A stretch of 64,000 bases of DNA from Actinoplanes sp. TBRC 11911 (GTDB taxonomy: Bacteria; Actinomycetota; Actinomycetes; Mycobacteriales; Micromonosporaceae). Below are positions 50,785-60,109 of this stretch, piece by piece (positions within the stretch are counted from its first letter, which is position 1; each line of letters opens with the position of its first letter). The stretch lies in the NCBI RefSeq assembly GCF_012933445.1, contig NZ_JABBNC010000010.1, positions 62,001-126,000 on the forward strand, in the 5' to 3' direction. A program made the translations under genes and the position numbers. The notes below the pieces were generated by a model. It was not told the DNA's origin. It made no database searches and saw nothing but the letters and a program-made list of their open reading frames with translations.

Positions 50785-51594
50785 TCAGCGCTCGGCCGCC
50801 TCGTCCTCCTCCTCCGCCTCGTCCTCCTCGCTCTGGCGCTGGGCCGGGACCGCGTCCTCGCCGTCCTCGGCGCCGTGGCGCGGGCCCGCGTCGGCGGTCT
50901 GCTGCTGGGCGGCCGGGAGCACGGTCTGGACCAGGCCCTCCTCGGGCAGCTCCTCCTGCATCTGGGGCTGGTCGACCCAGAGGGCGCGCAGCTGGCCCTG
51001 CATGAAGCCGGTGAGGCGGGCGCGGTACTCGCGGTCGAACTGCTCCAGCGCCTCGATCTGCTGCTGCAGCGCCTCGCGCTTGGTGCCCAGGCTGCCGACC
51101 ACGTCGTCGTAGCGCTGGCGGGCCTGCAGGTTCAGGTGGCTGGAGTTGGCCTCGGCCTCCTGGACGATCGTGTCGGCCTGGGCGCGGGCGTCGTTCACGA
51201 TCTTGTCGGCGCTGCGGCGGGCCTCGTCGGTGCGGGAGTGCGAGTCGCGGGCGATCTGCTCGGCGGCGGCGCGGGCGTCGGCCAGGATCTTCTCGGCCTC
51301 GCGGCGGACGTTGTGGCCGTGCACCTGGGCGTCGCGGGCGATCTGCTCGGCCGCGGCGAGGGCGTCGGTGCGGATCTTGTCGGCCTGGTGGTGGGCGCGG
51401 GCGACATGTTCCTCGGCGGTGCGTTGCGCGAGGGTCAGGACCTGCAGAGCCTGGTTGGGGTGCGCGCCACCGGGCTGACCCGGCTGGGGCTGACCCCCCT
51501 GCTGCTGCGGGGGCACCGCAGGATGCTCCGAGGTCTGACTGTCTTGCCCATTGAGCAGCACTTTTACACGATCCTTCATGCGGTTGTCGGACAC
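50785..51594 (-). CDS. DivIVA-like coiled-coil protein without a DivIVA N-domain
   Basis: 269 residues from a GTG at 51594 with CGGAGG upstream. After a Pro/Gln-rich leader, a long coiled coil (about 45-200) carries QALQVLTLAQRTAEEHVARA, repeats of ADKIRTDALAAAEQIARDA, and ALEQFDREYRARLTGFMQ, which match the C-terminal half of actinobacterial DivIVA/Wag31 proteins. The N-terminal lipid-binding DivIVA domain is absent. The tail is very acidic (SEEDEAEEEDEAAE). It is likely a cytoskeletal or polar-growth accessory protein. Confidence 0.78.
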   Translation of the reverse strand: MSDNRMKDRVKVLLNGQDSQTSEHPAVPPQQQGGQPQPGQPGGAHPNQALQVLTLAQRTAEEHVARAHHQADKIRTDALAAAEQIARDAQVHGHNVRREAEKILADARAAAEQIARDSHSRTDEARRSADKIVNDARAQADTIVQEAEANSSHLNLQARQRYDDVVGSLGTKREALQQQIEALEQFDREYRARLTGFMQGQLRALWVDQPQMQEELPEEGLVQTVLPAAQQQTADAGPRHGAEDGEDAVPAQRQSEEDEAEEEDEAAER

Positions 51595-51710
51595 GGGAAG
51601 ACCTCCGTACGTGCAAAATCGAAGCCGCTCGCACGGGCACGGGCGTGATCGCGGGATGCTACCAACTTCCGCGGTCTCTTCGCGAGGCGGTGTGGACAGT
51701 GAGCACGCTC

Positions 51711-52553
51711 TCACGCACCGGCCAGTTCGCGCACGTAACGAAGGTTGTCCCGGGTGCGTTCTAAAAGGGGCACCGCCGTCGAGAAATCCTCCAGCGCCAC
51801 CCAGCCGTCATAACCCACCGACGACAGAGCCTGGAAGTACGCCCGGAGGTCCGCCTGCCCCTCGCGCAAAGGCGCCCAGTCGGCTTCCCACCGCGCCGAA
51901 CCGTCCGCGCGCCGCCCGGCCACCGAATAGGCCACGTTCTTGACGTGCACGTGCGCCAGGTACGGTCCGAGCATCTGCAGCCCGGCCGTGTAGTCCTCGA
52001 ATCCCTCGTGGACGAGGTTGCCGACGTCGTGAATCACGCCGACGCGGGCCGGATCGAGGCCGTCGGTGAGGCGTACGGCGGCGGAAGCGGACGCCACCAC
52101 CGAGCGATGGTGAAGCTCTACCAGGATTTTCACGTCATGCGCGGCGGCCCGCCGCACGGCCTGCTCCAGCGCCGCGCGGGCGTGCGCGAACAGCGCCGGA
52201 TAGCGGTCCTCCCCCAGTTCCGGCATCCGCAGCCGGGTGCGCCCGGCGCCCAGCTCGGCGGTCGCGGCGAGAATACGCTCCACATTCGAAGGTTCGTCGA
52301 TGCGCACGTACGCCCCGAGCCCGGAGAACTCGAGGCCGGCGTCACGGGTGGTGGCGGCGATCGACGGCAGCGCTTCTTCGAGGCCGGTCAGCGGCCACGT
52401 CGCCCGGTTGCCGGCCCAGAAGCCCGGCGGGTCGGCCGGTTCCTGGTCGACGATCCGCCATTCGATGCCGTCCCAGCCCTGCGCGGCCAGGGTCTTCGCG
52501 GCTTCGGCCGGGGTCCAGTCGGGGGTGGAGGCGGTGAAAACCGAGAACTTCAC
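51711..52553 (-). CDS. Sugar phosphate isomerase/epimerase (xylose isomerase-like TIM barrel)
   Basis: 280 residues from an ATG at 52553. FTASTPDWTPAEAAKTLAAQGWDGIEWRIVD begins the barrel; metal ligands are likely in KILVELHHR, VIHDVGNLVHEG, HVHVKN and VALEDFS. The family includes IolE- and IolI-like enzymes and keto-sugar epimerases. It is the last gene of the sugar operon and overlaps the oxidoreductase by 4 bp. Confidence 0.85.
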   Translation of the reverse strand: MKFSVFTASTPDWTPAEAAKTLAAQGWDGIEWRIVDQEPADPPGFWAGNRATWPLTGLEEALPSIAATTRDAGLEFSGLGAYVRIDEPSNVERILAATAELGAGRTRLRMPELGEDRYPALFAHARAALEQAVRRAAAHDVKILVELHHRSVVASASAAVRLTDGLDPARVGVIHDVGNLVHEGFEDYTAGLQMLGPYLAHVHVKNVAYSVAGRRADGSARWEADWAPLREGQADLRAYFQALSSVGYDGWVALEDFSTAVPLLERTRDNLRYVRELAGA

Positions 52554-53548
52554 GGGAGGATCTCCTTGAGTCCGACCGGACGGCCGGTGGCGGCGGATCG
52601 GTAGACGGCCTCGACGACGGCGAGCGCGTCGAGCGCCTCGGGCACCCCGACGGCGGGCGGGCGGCCGTGTTCGATGGCGGCGAGCACGTCCTCGTACTGG
52701 CGCAGATGCCCGGCCACGAAATCGGGGTCCGGGCCGGCGGCCGGCAACGGAATCGACGAGTACGCCAGCACGTCGTCCTCGATGACCGCGCTGCCCCCGG
52801 TGCCGTGCACGGCCAGCCGCACCCCGGTCCCCGGATACGCCGCGGTGGTCGCGTGCAACGTCGCGAGCGCCCCGGACGGGAACCGCAGCACCGCGGCCAC
52901 CACGTCCTCCACCTCGATGTTCTCATGCGCCACCAGGCCGGTCCAGGCGAAGACCTCCAGCGGTACGCCCATGAGATGCACCAGCAGATCGACGGTGTGC
53001 ACACCTTGGTTCATCAGCGCGCCGCCCCCGTCCATCGACAGCGTGCCGCGCCACGAGGCCTGGTCGTAGTACTCCTGGCTGCGGAACCACGGCACCGACG
53101 CGACGGCCGACGTGAGGGTGCCGAGCGTCCCGTCCGCGATCGCGCCGGCGACCGTGACGGTGGCCGGGTCGAACCGGTGCTGGCTGATGACCGAGACGAC
53201 CTGGCCGGGTGCGGCCGCGCCGAGCAGCGGACGGGCCGCCGCCACCGTCACGTCGAGCGGCTTCTCGACGACCACGTGCGCTCCCGCCCGGACGGCCCGC
53301 AGCGCCTGCTCCACGTGCTGCCCGCTGGGGGTGCAGATGACGACGATGTCCGGGGTGGTGGCGTCGAGCAGGCCGGGCAGGGAGGCGTACGTGGGAGGGG
53401 TGTGTGAGAGGGTTGCGGCGAGCTCGGCGGCGGCCGGCCTGATCGGGTCGGCGATCCCGATGATCTCCAGGTTTGGCAGGCGGCCGATGGCGGCGACGTG
53501 GTTGCGGCCGATGATGCCCGCGCCGGCGAGCCCGACGGTGAAGGTCAT
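52550..53548 (-). CDS. Gfo/Idh/MocA family sugar oxidoreductase
   Basis: 332 residues from an ATG at 53548. The NAD-binding strand is VGLAGAGIIGRNHVAAIGRL and the catalytic-loop motif VVVEKPLDVT includes the EKP Lys; NQGVHTVDLLVHLMG carries the second-domain His. It likely oxidises an imported sugar, with the two TIM-barrel proteins either side handling the keto product, as in inositol- or rare-sugar pathways. Confidence 0.9.
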   Translation of the reverse strand: MTFTVGLAGAGIIGRNHVAAIGRLPNLEIIGIADPIRPAAAELAATLSHTPPTYASLPGLLDATTPDIVVICTPSGQHVEQALRAVRAGAHVVVEKPLDVTVAAARPLLGAAAPGQVVSVISQHRFDPATVTVAGAIADGTLGTLTSAVASVPWFRSQEYYDQASWRGTLSMDGGGALMNQGVHTVDLLVHLMGVPLEVFAWTGLVAHENIEVEDVVAAVLRFPSGALATLHATTAAYPGTGVRLAVHGTGGSAVIEDDVLAYSSIPLPAAGPDPDFVAGHLRQYEDVLAAIEHGRPPAVGVPEALDALAVVEAVYRSAATGRPVGLKEILP

Positions 53549-53582
53549 GGCTGTACCCGTGCGTTCGAGCAGGGACGGTCGG

Positions 53583-54404
53583 TCATACCAGCTGGACTCC
53601 GATCTTGTCGGTGAGGGCGGCGAAGGCGCGGGCGGCCACCCCGAACTCGGCCGGCCCGGAGAAGCCACCCAGCGCGCTCTGCTCGGCCAGATGTGGTTCG
53701 AGGGAGGCGAAACCGGCGTACCCGTCGTCGCGCAGCGCGGTCAGTGTCTCGCGCAGCTCGCCGTCGCCCAGGCCCGCCGCGACGACCGTGCCGGTCTCGG
53801 ACAGGGCATCCTTGACCTGCAGGTATTCGAGATGTGGGCGCAGGAGCCGATAACCGTCGGTGTACGGCTTGACGCCGACCTGGACGAAGTTTGCGTTGTC
53901 CCAGGCGACCCGCAGCGCGTCCGAGCCGACCGACTCGACGATGTCCAGCACGCGCGCCGGAACGTCGCCGTAGATCTCCTTCTCGTTCTCGTGCAGCAGG
54001 ATCAGCCCTTCCCGGGCGGCGATCGCGGCCAGCGCGGACATACGGCGCAGAACCTCGTCACGCACGCTCTCCACCGAAACGCCAGCCGGGCGATAAAAGG
54101 AAAAAATCCGGATATATCGCGTGTCGAGCCGGTGCGCGGCCGCGACCGCGGCGTCGAAAGCCGGCACCGGATCCGTGATCAGCGACTTCCCGATCGGCGA
54201 CGCGACAGCCGACACCGCCATCCCCCGCGCCTTGATCAACCGAGCCAGCCGATCAAGATCCGCGGCCGGCAACGCGACCACATTGGTACCCCAGGCACTA
54301 CGCACCTCGATGTGCCGCGCCCCGAGCGCCCGCAACACCGCCAGCTGCACCACCGGATCGGCATCGATCTCGTCGCCGAACCCGGACAACGTCCACGACG
54401 TCAC
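53583..54404 (-). CDS. Sugar phosphate isomerase/epimerase
   Basis: 273 residues from a GTG at 54404, with GGGAGGAG upstream, overlapping the permease stop by 4 bp. The TIM-barrel signature includes LSGFGDEIDADPVVQLAVLRALGARHIEVR, ILLHENEKEIYG, AWDNANFVQVG and GLGDGELRETL, matching AP-endonuclease-2 family sugar epimerases. It probably acts in sequence with the neighbouring oxidoreductase. Confidence 0.88.
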   Translation of the reverse strand: MTSWTLSGFGDEIDADPVVQLAVLRALGARHIEVRSAWGTNVVALPAADLDRLARLIKARGMAVSAVASPIGKSLITDPVPAFDAAVAAAHRLDTRYIRIFSFYRPAGVSVESVRDEVLRRMSALAAIAAREGLILLHENEKEIYGDVPARVLDIVESVGSDALRVAWDNANFVQVGVKPYTDGYRLLRPHLEYLQVKDALSETGTVVAAGLGDGELRETLTALRDDGYAGFASLEPHLAEQSALGGFSGPAEFGVAARAFAALTDKIGVQLV

Positions 54405-55243
54405 TTGACTCCTCCCGAGGTCAACCCGCTCAGCAGATACCGCTGGAAGATCAAGTAAAGCGCGACCACCGGCACCGCGCAGATCAGCGCCGCGGCCATC
54501 AGTTGCCCGTACACCGGGATCGCCCCGCCCTCCTGAGTGGACCCGAACACCTGCAGCGCCACCGCCGCCGTCCGGGTCTGCGGATCGGTGAGCACCGACG
54601 CGAACAGCACGTCGTTCCAGCCCAGCAGGAACGCGAAGATCGCCGCCACCACCAGCCCGGGGCGGCTCAGCGGCAGCACGATGCGTACCAGCACGGTCCA
54701 CGAGCTGGCGCCGTCGACCCGGGCCGCCTCGTCCAGCTCACGCGGCAGCCCCCGCAGGTAGGTGACCATCACCCAGGTGCTGAACGGCAACGCGAACGTG
54801 AGGTAAGTGAGGAACAGCGCCCACCGCGTCCCGATCACCTGGATCCCGAGCAGCGTCGCGGTGCTGGAGAACAGCACGAACACGGGCAGCAACAACAGCG
54901 TCCCCGGCACGCTCTGCAGGGCGAGCAACCCGCGCAGCACACTCAACCGGCCGCGAAAGGCGAAACGCACCAGCACGTACGCGCTCAGCAGCGACACAAA
55001 CGCACAGAGCACCGCCACCGCGCCGGCCACCACGATGCTGTTGGCGAGCCCGCGCCCGAGCGGCGTGGTCGACCAGATCCGGCCGTAGTTGCCGAGGTCG
55101 AACCGGTCCGGCCAGAAGTGGCCGGCCGCGACGCTGAGGTCCGAGGAGACCGAGGCGAACAACATGTACGCCACCGGGAACAGCACCAGCAGCAACAGCA
55201 CCACGAGCACGACCGCGCGCAGCGGCCGGGGCAGCAGGGTCAA
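54401..55243 (-). CDS. Carbohydrate ABC transporter permease (MalG-type)
   Basis: 280 residues; the TTG at 55243 is used because it overlaps the upstream stop (TTGA) and has GGGAGGAGAG before it. Six membrane segments and the EAA loop (ELDEAARVDGASSWTVLVRIVLPLSRPGL) are typical. It works with the MalF-type permease and the binding protein. No ATPase gene is in the operon, so a shared MsiK-like ATPase elsewhere is expected. Confidence 0.9.
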   Translation of the reverse strand: MTLLPRPLRAVVLVVLLLLVLFPVAYMLFASVSSDLSVAAGHFWPDRFDLGNYGRIWSTTPLGRGLANSIVVAGAVAVLCAFVSLLSAYVLVRFAFRGRLSVLRGLLALQSVPGTLLLLPVFVLFSSTATLLGIQVIGTRWALFLTYLTFALPFSTWVMVTYLRGLPRELDEAARVDGASSWTVLVRIVLPLSRPGLVVAAIFAFLLGWNDVLFASVLTDPQTRTAAVALQVFGSTQEGGAIPVYGQLMAAALICAVPVVALYLIFQRYLLSGLTSGGVK

Positions 55244-56166
55244 CTCTCCTCCCCCGTGGTCAGACGCACCGCCCGCAGATACGCCACGATCGGGACCGCG
55301 ACCAGCAGCAGCGACAGCACCGCCATCGCCGCGCTGAGCCCGAACCGGAAGTTCTGGAAGCTCTCCACATACGTGAGCACCGGCAGGGTCTCGACGTCGT
55401 GCGGGGCCGGGATGCCGAACAGCACGAACGGCAGCGTGAAGTTGTTGACGTTGTGCAGGAACGCGATGACCAGCGCCAGCGACACCGGCCCGCGCAGGTA
55501 CGGGAAGATGACGTGCCACAGCTTCGCCCACCAGCCGGCGCCGTCCAGTGCCGCCGCCTCGTGCACGTCCGGGTCGACCGCCTGCAGCCCGGAGACCGCC
55601 AGCAGATAGATCAGCGGCCAGGACGCCCAGGTCTGCACGATGATCAGCGCCCAGAAGCTCTTCGGCCCGTTGAGCCAGAGCGTGCGGTCGGTGCCTAACC
55701 AGCCGTCGACCACCCCGTCCGGCTGCAAAATGACCCGCCACACGGTGCCCACCACGAACGCCGGCAGCACGTACGGGATCAGGAAGATCGAGCGCACCAG
55801 GCCCCGGCCGCGGAATTTGTCCTGGGTCGCCAGTGCCGCCGCGACCCCGATGGGCAGCGTGATCACCGTGACGATCGCCGCGTAGCCGGCGCTGACCGCC
55901 ACCGCGTGCAGCAGCGGCGAGTCGGTGAGTGCCTCGGTGTAGTTGCCGATCCCGGCGAACGGCGACCTGATCCATTCGCGGATCGTGTACTGGTCGAGGT
56001 CGGTCAGCGAGATGTACGCGGCGGTGAGCAGCGGGATCACGATCACCACGAGGGTGAGCAGGGCACCCGGGATGAGCATCCACAGCGGCCGGTGCCGGCG
56101 GCCGGCACGCACGGGCGCGCCGGCGACCCGGGTGGTCGCCGGCGGCTGCGTTTTCACATCGGTCAC
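55240..56166 (-). CDS. Carbohydrate ABC transporter permease (MalF-type)
   Basis: 308 residues from a GTG at 56166, overlapping the binding-protein stop by 4 bp. A short basic leader is followed by six membrane helices. The EAA loop is QAVDPDVHEAAALDGAGWWAKLWHVIFPYLRGPV. It partners the MalG-type permease in sugar uptake. Confidence 0.92.
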   Translation of the reverse strand: MTDVKTQPPATTRVAGAPVRAGRRHRPLWMLIPGALLTLVVIVIPLLTAAYISLTDLDQYTIREWIRSPFAGIGNYTEALTDSPLLHAVAVSAGYAAIVTVITLPIGVAAALATQDKFRGRGLVRSIFLIPYVLPAFVVGTVWRVILQPDGVVDGWLGTDRTLWLNGPKSFWALIIVQTWASWPLIYLLAVSGLQAVDPDVHEAAALDGAGWWAKLWHVIFPYLRGPVSLALVIAFLHNVNNFTLPFVLFGIPAPHDVETLPVLTYVESFQNFRFGLSAAMAVLSLLLVAVPIVAYLRAVRLTTGEES

Positions 56167-57488
56167 TTGGCTTTGTCCAGGGCGCCTTGCGCGGTGGTCT
56201 GCGCCTGATCGACCAGTCCTTTCAGCTTGGCCTGGTCGACTTTGCCGGCCGAGAGGTCCGGGATCGTCTGCACCACCACGTTGAGCAGGGCGAGCTGGAT
56301 CTGGCTCCAGGCGCCGGTGAACGGGGTGCCGACGGACTTCTGCGCGGACTCGATGATCGGCGCGACCAGCGGGTCGGACTTGAGCGCCTCGGCGGCCTGC
56401 GTGTTGGTGGGCATCTCCCCGAAGGTCTTGTAGTACGACTGCTGCGAGTCGGCCTCGGTCAGCATCTTCACCAGCGCGAACGCCAGGTCCTTGTGCTTGG
56501 AGTACTTCGCCACCACCAGGTTGTCGCCGGACAGGATGCTGGCCGCCGGCTTGCCCCCGGCCGGCGTGCTGGTCGCGCCCGGCGGGATGACCGGCATCAG
56601 CGCGTACGCGTACTTGCCCGCGACCGATGATTTGTCCAGCGTGACCCGCGACGACGCCGAGACCATCGGCAGGTAGGCGGCCTTGCCCTGGCCGAACGCC
56701 GCGATCGACTGCGCGCTCTTCCAGCCCACCGCGGCCGGGTCGACCACCTTGTCGGTGGCCAGCCAGCTCAGATACGTCTGGTAGGCGAGCAGGGTGCGCG
56801 GGTCGTTCAGCGATGCCGTGCTCCCGTCGACGAGAGGGTTGCCGGCCTGGATCGACATGGCCCAGATGAACTTCCACGGGTCGAAGCCGTCGGCGTACGA
56901 GATCGCCATGCCGAACTTGCCGTCGCCGGTCATCTTCTTGGCCTGTTGCAGCAGGCCGTCCCAGCTGTCGGCGGGCTTGTCGATGCCCGCCGCGGCGAGC
57001 ATGTCCTTGTTGTACGCCATGACGAACGGCCGTTGCGCGAACGGGATCCCGACCTCGTGCTCGGGGTCCGGACCGGAGATGCCCAGTGTCGCCGGCACGA
57101 ACCGGTCGCGGCCACCGATCTTGGCCCATTGGTCGGCGCCGAGCGTCTCGAACGCGCCGGTCGCCGCCGCCGTCGGGGTGAAGGTGGTGCCCAGCGCGTA
57201 CACGTCGGGGCCCTGGTTGGACAGCACCGACGTCTGAATCTTGGTGAGCTCGTCGTTGGGCGAGGCGAACGTCTCGAACTTGACCGTCGCGCCGCCGTTC
57301 TCCTTGGCGAACCGGTCGGACACCTCGGTGAACCATTGGCGCTGCTGATCCGGGTAGATGGTGTTGGCACCGATCAGCACGTTGATCGTCTGCCCGGCGC
57401 CGCCGCCGCTGTCGTCGTCGCCGCCGCATCCTTGCAGGACGGCCGTTATCAGGAGTGCGCCGGCCACCGCAGCCAGTTGTTTACGCAT
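56163..57488 (-). CDS. Sugar ABC transporter solute-binding lipoprotein
   Basis: 441 residues from the ATG at 57488, 8 bp after GGAGG. The lipobox is AVLQGCGG with the acylated Cys near residue 21. The body follows family 1 binding proteins: NVLIGANTIYPDQQRQWFTEV, GPDVYALGTTF, PFAQRPFVMAYNKDML and GDNLVVAKYSKHKDLAFALVKML. It is the first gene of a six-gene operon and is divergent from the LacI regulator. Confidence 0.93.
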   Translation of the reverse strand: MRKQLAAVAGALLITAVLQGCGGDDDSGGGAGQTINVLIGANTIYPDQQRQWFTEVSDRFAKENGGATVKFETFASPNDELTKIQTSVLSNQGPDVYALGTTFTPTAAATGAFETLGADQWAKIGGRDRFVPATLGISGPDPEHEVGIPFAQRPFVMAYNKDMLAAAGIDKPADSWDGLLQQAKKMTGDGKFGMAISYADGFDPWKFIWAMSIQAGNPLVDGSTASLNDPRTLLAYQTYLSWLATDKVVDPAAVGWKSAQSIAAFGQGKAAYLPMVSASSRVTLDKSSVAGKYAYALMPVIPPGATSTPAGGKPAASILSGDNLVVAKYSKHKDLAFALVKMLTEADSQQSYYKTFGEMPTNTQAAEALKSDPLVAPIIESAQKSVGTPFTGAWSQIQLALLNVVVQTIPDLSAGKVDQAKLKGLVDQAQTTAQGALDKAK

Positions 57489-57537
57489 GTCGGACACCTC
57501 CGCGTTTCGCCGGACGTTAACAATCGATCAATTTGAA

Positions 57538-57553
57538 TGGCAATCGTTTGCCA
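57538..57553. promoter_or_regulatory. LacI operator
   Basis: TGGCAA-TCGT-TTGCCA is a palindrome between the divergent binding-protein and lacI-type genes, 50 bp from each start. Its symmetry and AT-rich flanks fit a LacI-family site. Confidence 0.75.
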
Positions 57554-57605
57554 GAATTTGCCACGGCGCTCGACTTCGCGGTTCTCCCGTGTTTCCCTGG
57601 GCGCC

Positions 57606-58604
57606 ATGCGGGCGCGTCGCGCGGTCACCATCACCGATGTCGCGGCGGCCACCGGGGTGGCGCCGTCCACGGTGTCGCGCGCGCTGCACAACCCGGGCCG
57701 GGTCAGCGCCGCCACCCGCGAGCGCGTCGAGGAGGCCGCGCGGCGCCTGAACTACGTGCCGAACTCGCAGGCGCGGGCGCTGAGCTCGGGCCGTACCGGC
57801 ACCATCGCGGTGCTCGTCTCGGACGTCACCAACCCGTTCTACTTCGGACTGATCCGCGGCACCCAGCGTCAGCTCAAGGCCGCCGGGCGCGCCCAGCTGC
57901 TGATCGACACCGAGGACTCCGGCGACCACGAGGCGGAGATGCTGCTGAGCATGCGGCGCTCGCTGGACGGGGCGATCCTGGCCGCCTCGCGGCTGCCGGA
58001 ACGGCGCCTGGCCGCGCTGGCCGAGGAGATCCCGCTGGTCACGGTCAACCGCAACGTGCGCGGGGTGCCCAGCGTCGTGATCGACACGCCGGCCGGTATC
58101 GACCTGGCCGTCGAGCACCTGCTCTCGCTGGGGCATCGGCGGATCGCGTACGCCTACGGGCCGGAGAACTCGTGGTCCAACCGCGCCCGCTGGCAGGCCC
58201 TGCGCGCGGCCGGGGTGCGCTACGGCCATCCGTTCGTGCGGGTCGGGCCGTTCCCGCGCGGCCGGGCGTTCGGCTCGGCCGCCGCCGACGCGCTGCTCAA
58301 CACCGGCGCCACCGCGTTCATCGCGTTCAACGACCTGCTCGCCATCGGCATCCTCACCCGATTGCGGGAACGCGGCGTGCGGGTGCCGGGCGACGTCAGC
58401 GTGGTCGGCTGCGACGACATCTTCGGCGCCGACTTCTGCAACCCGCCGCTGACCACCCTCACCGCCCCCATCGAGCAGGCCGGACGCACCGCGGTGTCGA
58501 TGCTGCTGGCCCGGCTCGTGCCGGCCGGTCCGGGCCCGGGCCGCCGGACGGTTCTGCTGCCCACGCACCTCACGATCCGGGACTCCACCGGCCTCGCCCC
58601 GTAG
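57606..58604 (+). CDS. LacI family transcriptional regulator of the sugar operon
   Basis: 332 residues from the ATG at 57606, where the helix-turn-helix starts (VTITDVAAATGVAPSTVSRALHNPGRVSAATRERV). The hinge helix LNYVPNSQARALSSGRTGTIAVLVSD and the sugar-binding domain with VNRNVRGVPSVVIDT and GDVSVVGCDDIF follow. It presumably represses the divergent ABC/oxidoreductase operon through the palindrome at 57538. Confidence 0.93.
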   Translation: MRARRAVTITDVAAATGVAPSTVSRALHNPGRVSAATRERVEEAARRLNYVPNSQARALSSGRTGTIAVLVSDVTNPFYFGLIRGTQRQLKAAGRAQLLIDTEDSGDHEAEMLLSMRRSLDGAILAASRLPERRLAALAEEIPLVTVNRNVRGVPSVVIDTPAGIDLAVEHLLSLGHRRIAYAYGPENSWSNRARWQALRAAGVRYGHPFVRVGPFPRGRAFGSAAADALLNTGATAFIAFNDLLAIGILTRLRERGVRVPGDVSVVGCDDIFGADFCNPPLTTLTAPIEQAGRTAVSMLLARLVPAGPGPGRRTVLLPTHLTIRDSTGLAP

Positions 58605-58613
58605 GCTGAGCGG

Positions 58614-60107
58614 ATGGGCGACGACGAGGTGGCGTCCGCGATCCGGGAGATCCTGGCGGTCATCCCGGCCGGCTGTTCCTGGCTGCTGCCGGTGCGCTCC
58701 GCCGACGGCACGATCACCGACTTCCGGGTCGCCGCCGCCAGCGGCCGCCGCCACGACCTCTACCACCGCGGCACCAGCCGGGTCGACGAGCTGCTCAGCC
58801 GGCTCTACCCGAGCATCGTCGGCGGCAAGCTCTGGCGGGTCTACCTCGACGTGTTCCGGACCGGCGAGCCCGCCGAGGTCAGCGAGTTCCGGTACGAGGA
58901 GAAGCGGGCCGGCGTGGTGGCCGAGTCGCTGTTCGACGTCAGCGTGAGCCGGGTGCTCGGCGGGCTGCTGGTCACCTTCGCCCGGGTCGACGAGGACCGT
59001 CGCCGCGCCGGGCGCATCGAGATGCTCGGCACCCTGGGCTGGACCGAGTACGACGTGCTGACCGGCATCACCGACTGGTCCCCCGGAATCTACCGGATCT
59101 TCGAGCGCGACCCGGCGCTCGGCCCGCTCAGCCGCGGTGAGCAGGCGGCCGCGATGCTCCCGGAGGATCGCGGCATCGCCGAGACCGCGTGGCAGACCCT
59201 GGACAGCGGCGCCACGTCCGACGTCACGGTCCGGTTCCGCGTCCACGACAAAGTGAAATATCTGCGCATCCTGTCCGATGTGGTGGCCGACGCCACCGGC
59301 CGGCCGTTGAAGATCAACGCGGTGGTGCAGGACGTGACCGCGCGGGTCGACTCGCGCAGCGCCATCGAGGTCCTGCGCGACCAGGTGCGCACCCGGGAGA
59401 TGACCGCGCTGGCCGAGCACCGCCTGGCCGGGCAGCTGCAGCACATGATCCAGCCGGTGCCGCCGGAGCCGGTCGCGCTGCCCGGCCTGCTGGTCAAGGC
59501 CGGCTACCTGGCCGCCGAGAGCACGGTCCGGGTGGGCGGCGACTGGTATCACGCGGCCCCGCAGCCGGACGGCACGGTCCTGCTCGCGGTCGGCGACATG
59601 GCCGGGCACGGCCTCGCGGCGGCCAGCGGCATGGCGCATCTGCGGTTCGCGCTGATCGCCTGGCTGTCGATCGGCATCGACGACCCGGCGCAGCTGCTCG
59701 CCCACCTCAACCGGCTGTGCTTCCAGCTGCGGCTGACCGGCACGGCGGTGCTCGGCGTGTACACCCCCGCGACGCACACCCTGGTGTGGGGCCGCGCCGG
59801 GCACGCGGCGCCGCTGCTGGGCCGCTCCGGCACGGCCGCCCCGCTCGACGCGCCGCCCGGGTTGCTGCTGGGCGCGGAACGCACCTCGTCGTACGAGACC
59901 CGCACCGTGCCGCTTTCCCCGGACGACCTGGTGCTGCTCTACACCGACGGCCTGGTCGAGCGCCGGGGCGGGCCGCCGGTGCTGAGCGAGATCCTGACCC
60001 TACTGGCGGACGCGTCCACCGACGGGGGCCTCACCCGCCTGGTCGCCGGTCTGCAGCGGCCCAGCCCCGACGACGACACCTGCACCCTCGCGGTCCACGT
60101 CGCGTAA
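58614..60107 (+). CDS. PAS domain-containing SpoIIE/RsbU-type protein phosphatase
   Basis: 497 residues from an ATG at 58614. A PAS-like domain (about 20-130) and a second one (140-250, with GWTEYDVLTGITDWSPGIYRIFERD) precede a coiled linker and a PP2C-type SpoIIE domain. Its motifs are VRVGGDWYHA, LLAVGDMAGHGLAAASGMAHLRF, LLLYTDGLVE and PSPDDDTCTL. The usual second metal Asp in GGDWYD is His here. Such phosphatases dephosphorylate STAS anti-anti-sigma factors; the STAS gene at 62280 is a candidate substrate. Confidence 0.9.
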   Translation: MGDDEVASAIREILAVIPAGCSWLLPVRSADGTITDFRVAAASGRRHDLYHRGTSRVDELLSRLYPSIVGGKLWRVYLDVFRTGEPAEVSEFRYEEKRAGVVAESLFDVSVSRVLGGLLVTFARVDEDRRRAGRIEMLGTLGWTEYDVLTGITDWSPGIYRIFERDPALGPLSRGEQAAAMLPEDRGIAETAWQTLDSGATSDVTVRFRVHDKVKYLRILSDVVADATGRPLKINAVVQDVTARVDSRSAIEVLRDQVRTREMTALAEHRLAGQLQHMIQPVPPEPVALPGLLVKAGYLAAESTVRVGGDWYHAAPQPDGTVLLAVGDMAGHGLAAASGMAHLRFALIAWLSIGIDDPAQLLAHLNRLCFQLRLTGTAVLGVYTPATHTLVWGRAGHAAPLLGRSGTAAPLDAPPGLLLGAERTSSYETRTVPLSPDDLVLLYTDGLVERRGGPPVLSEILTLLADASTDGGLTRLVAGLQRPSPDDDTCTLAVHVA

Positions 60108-60109
60108 CA

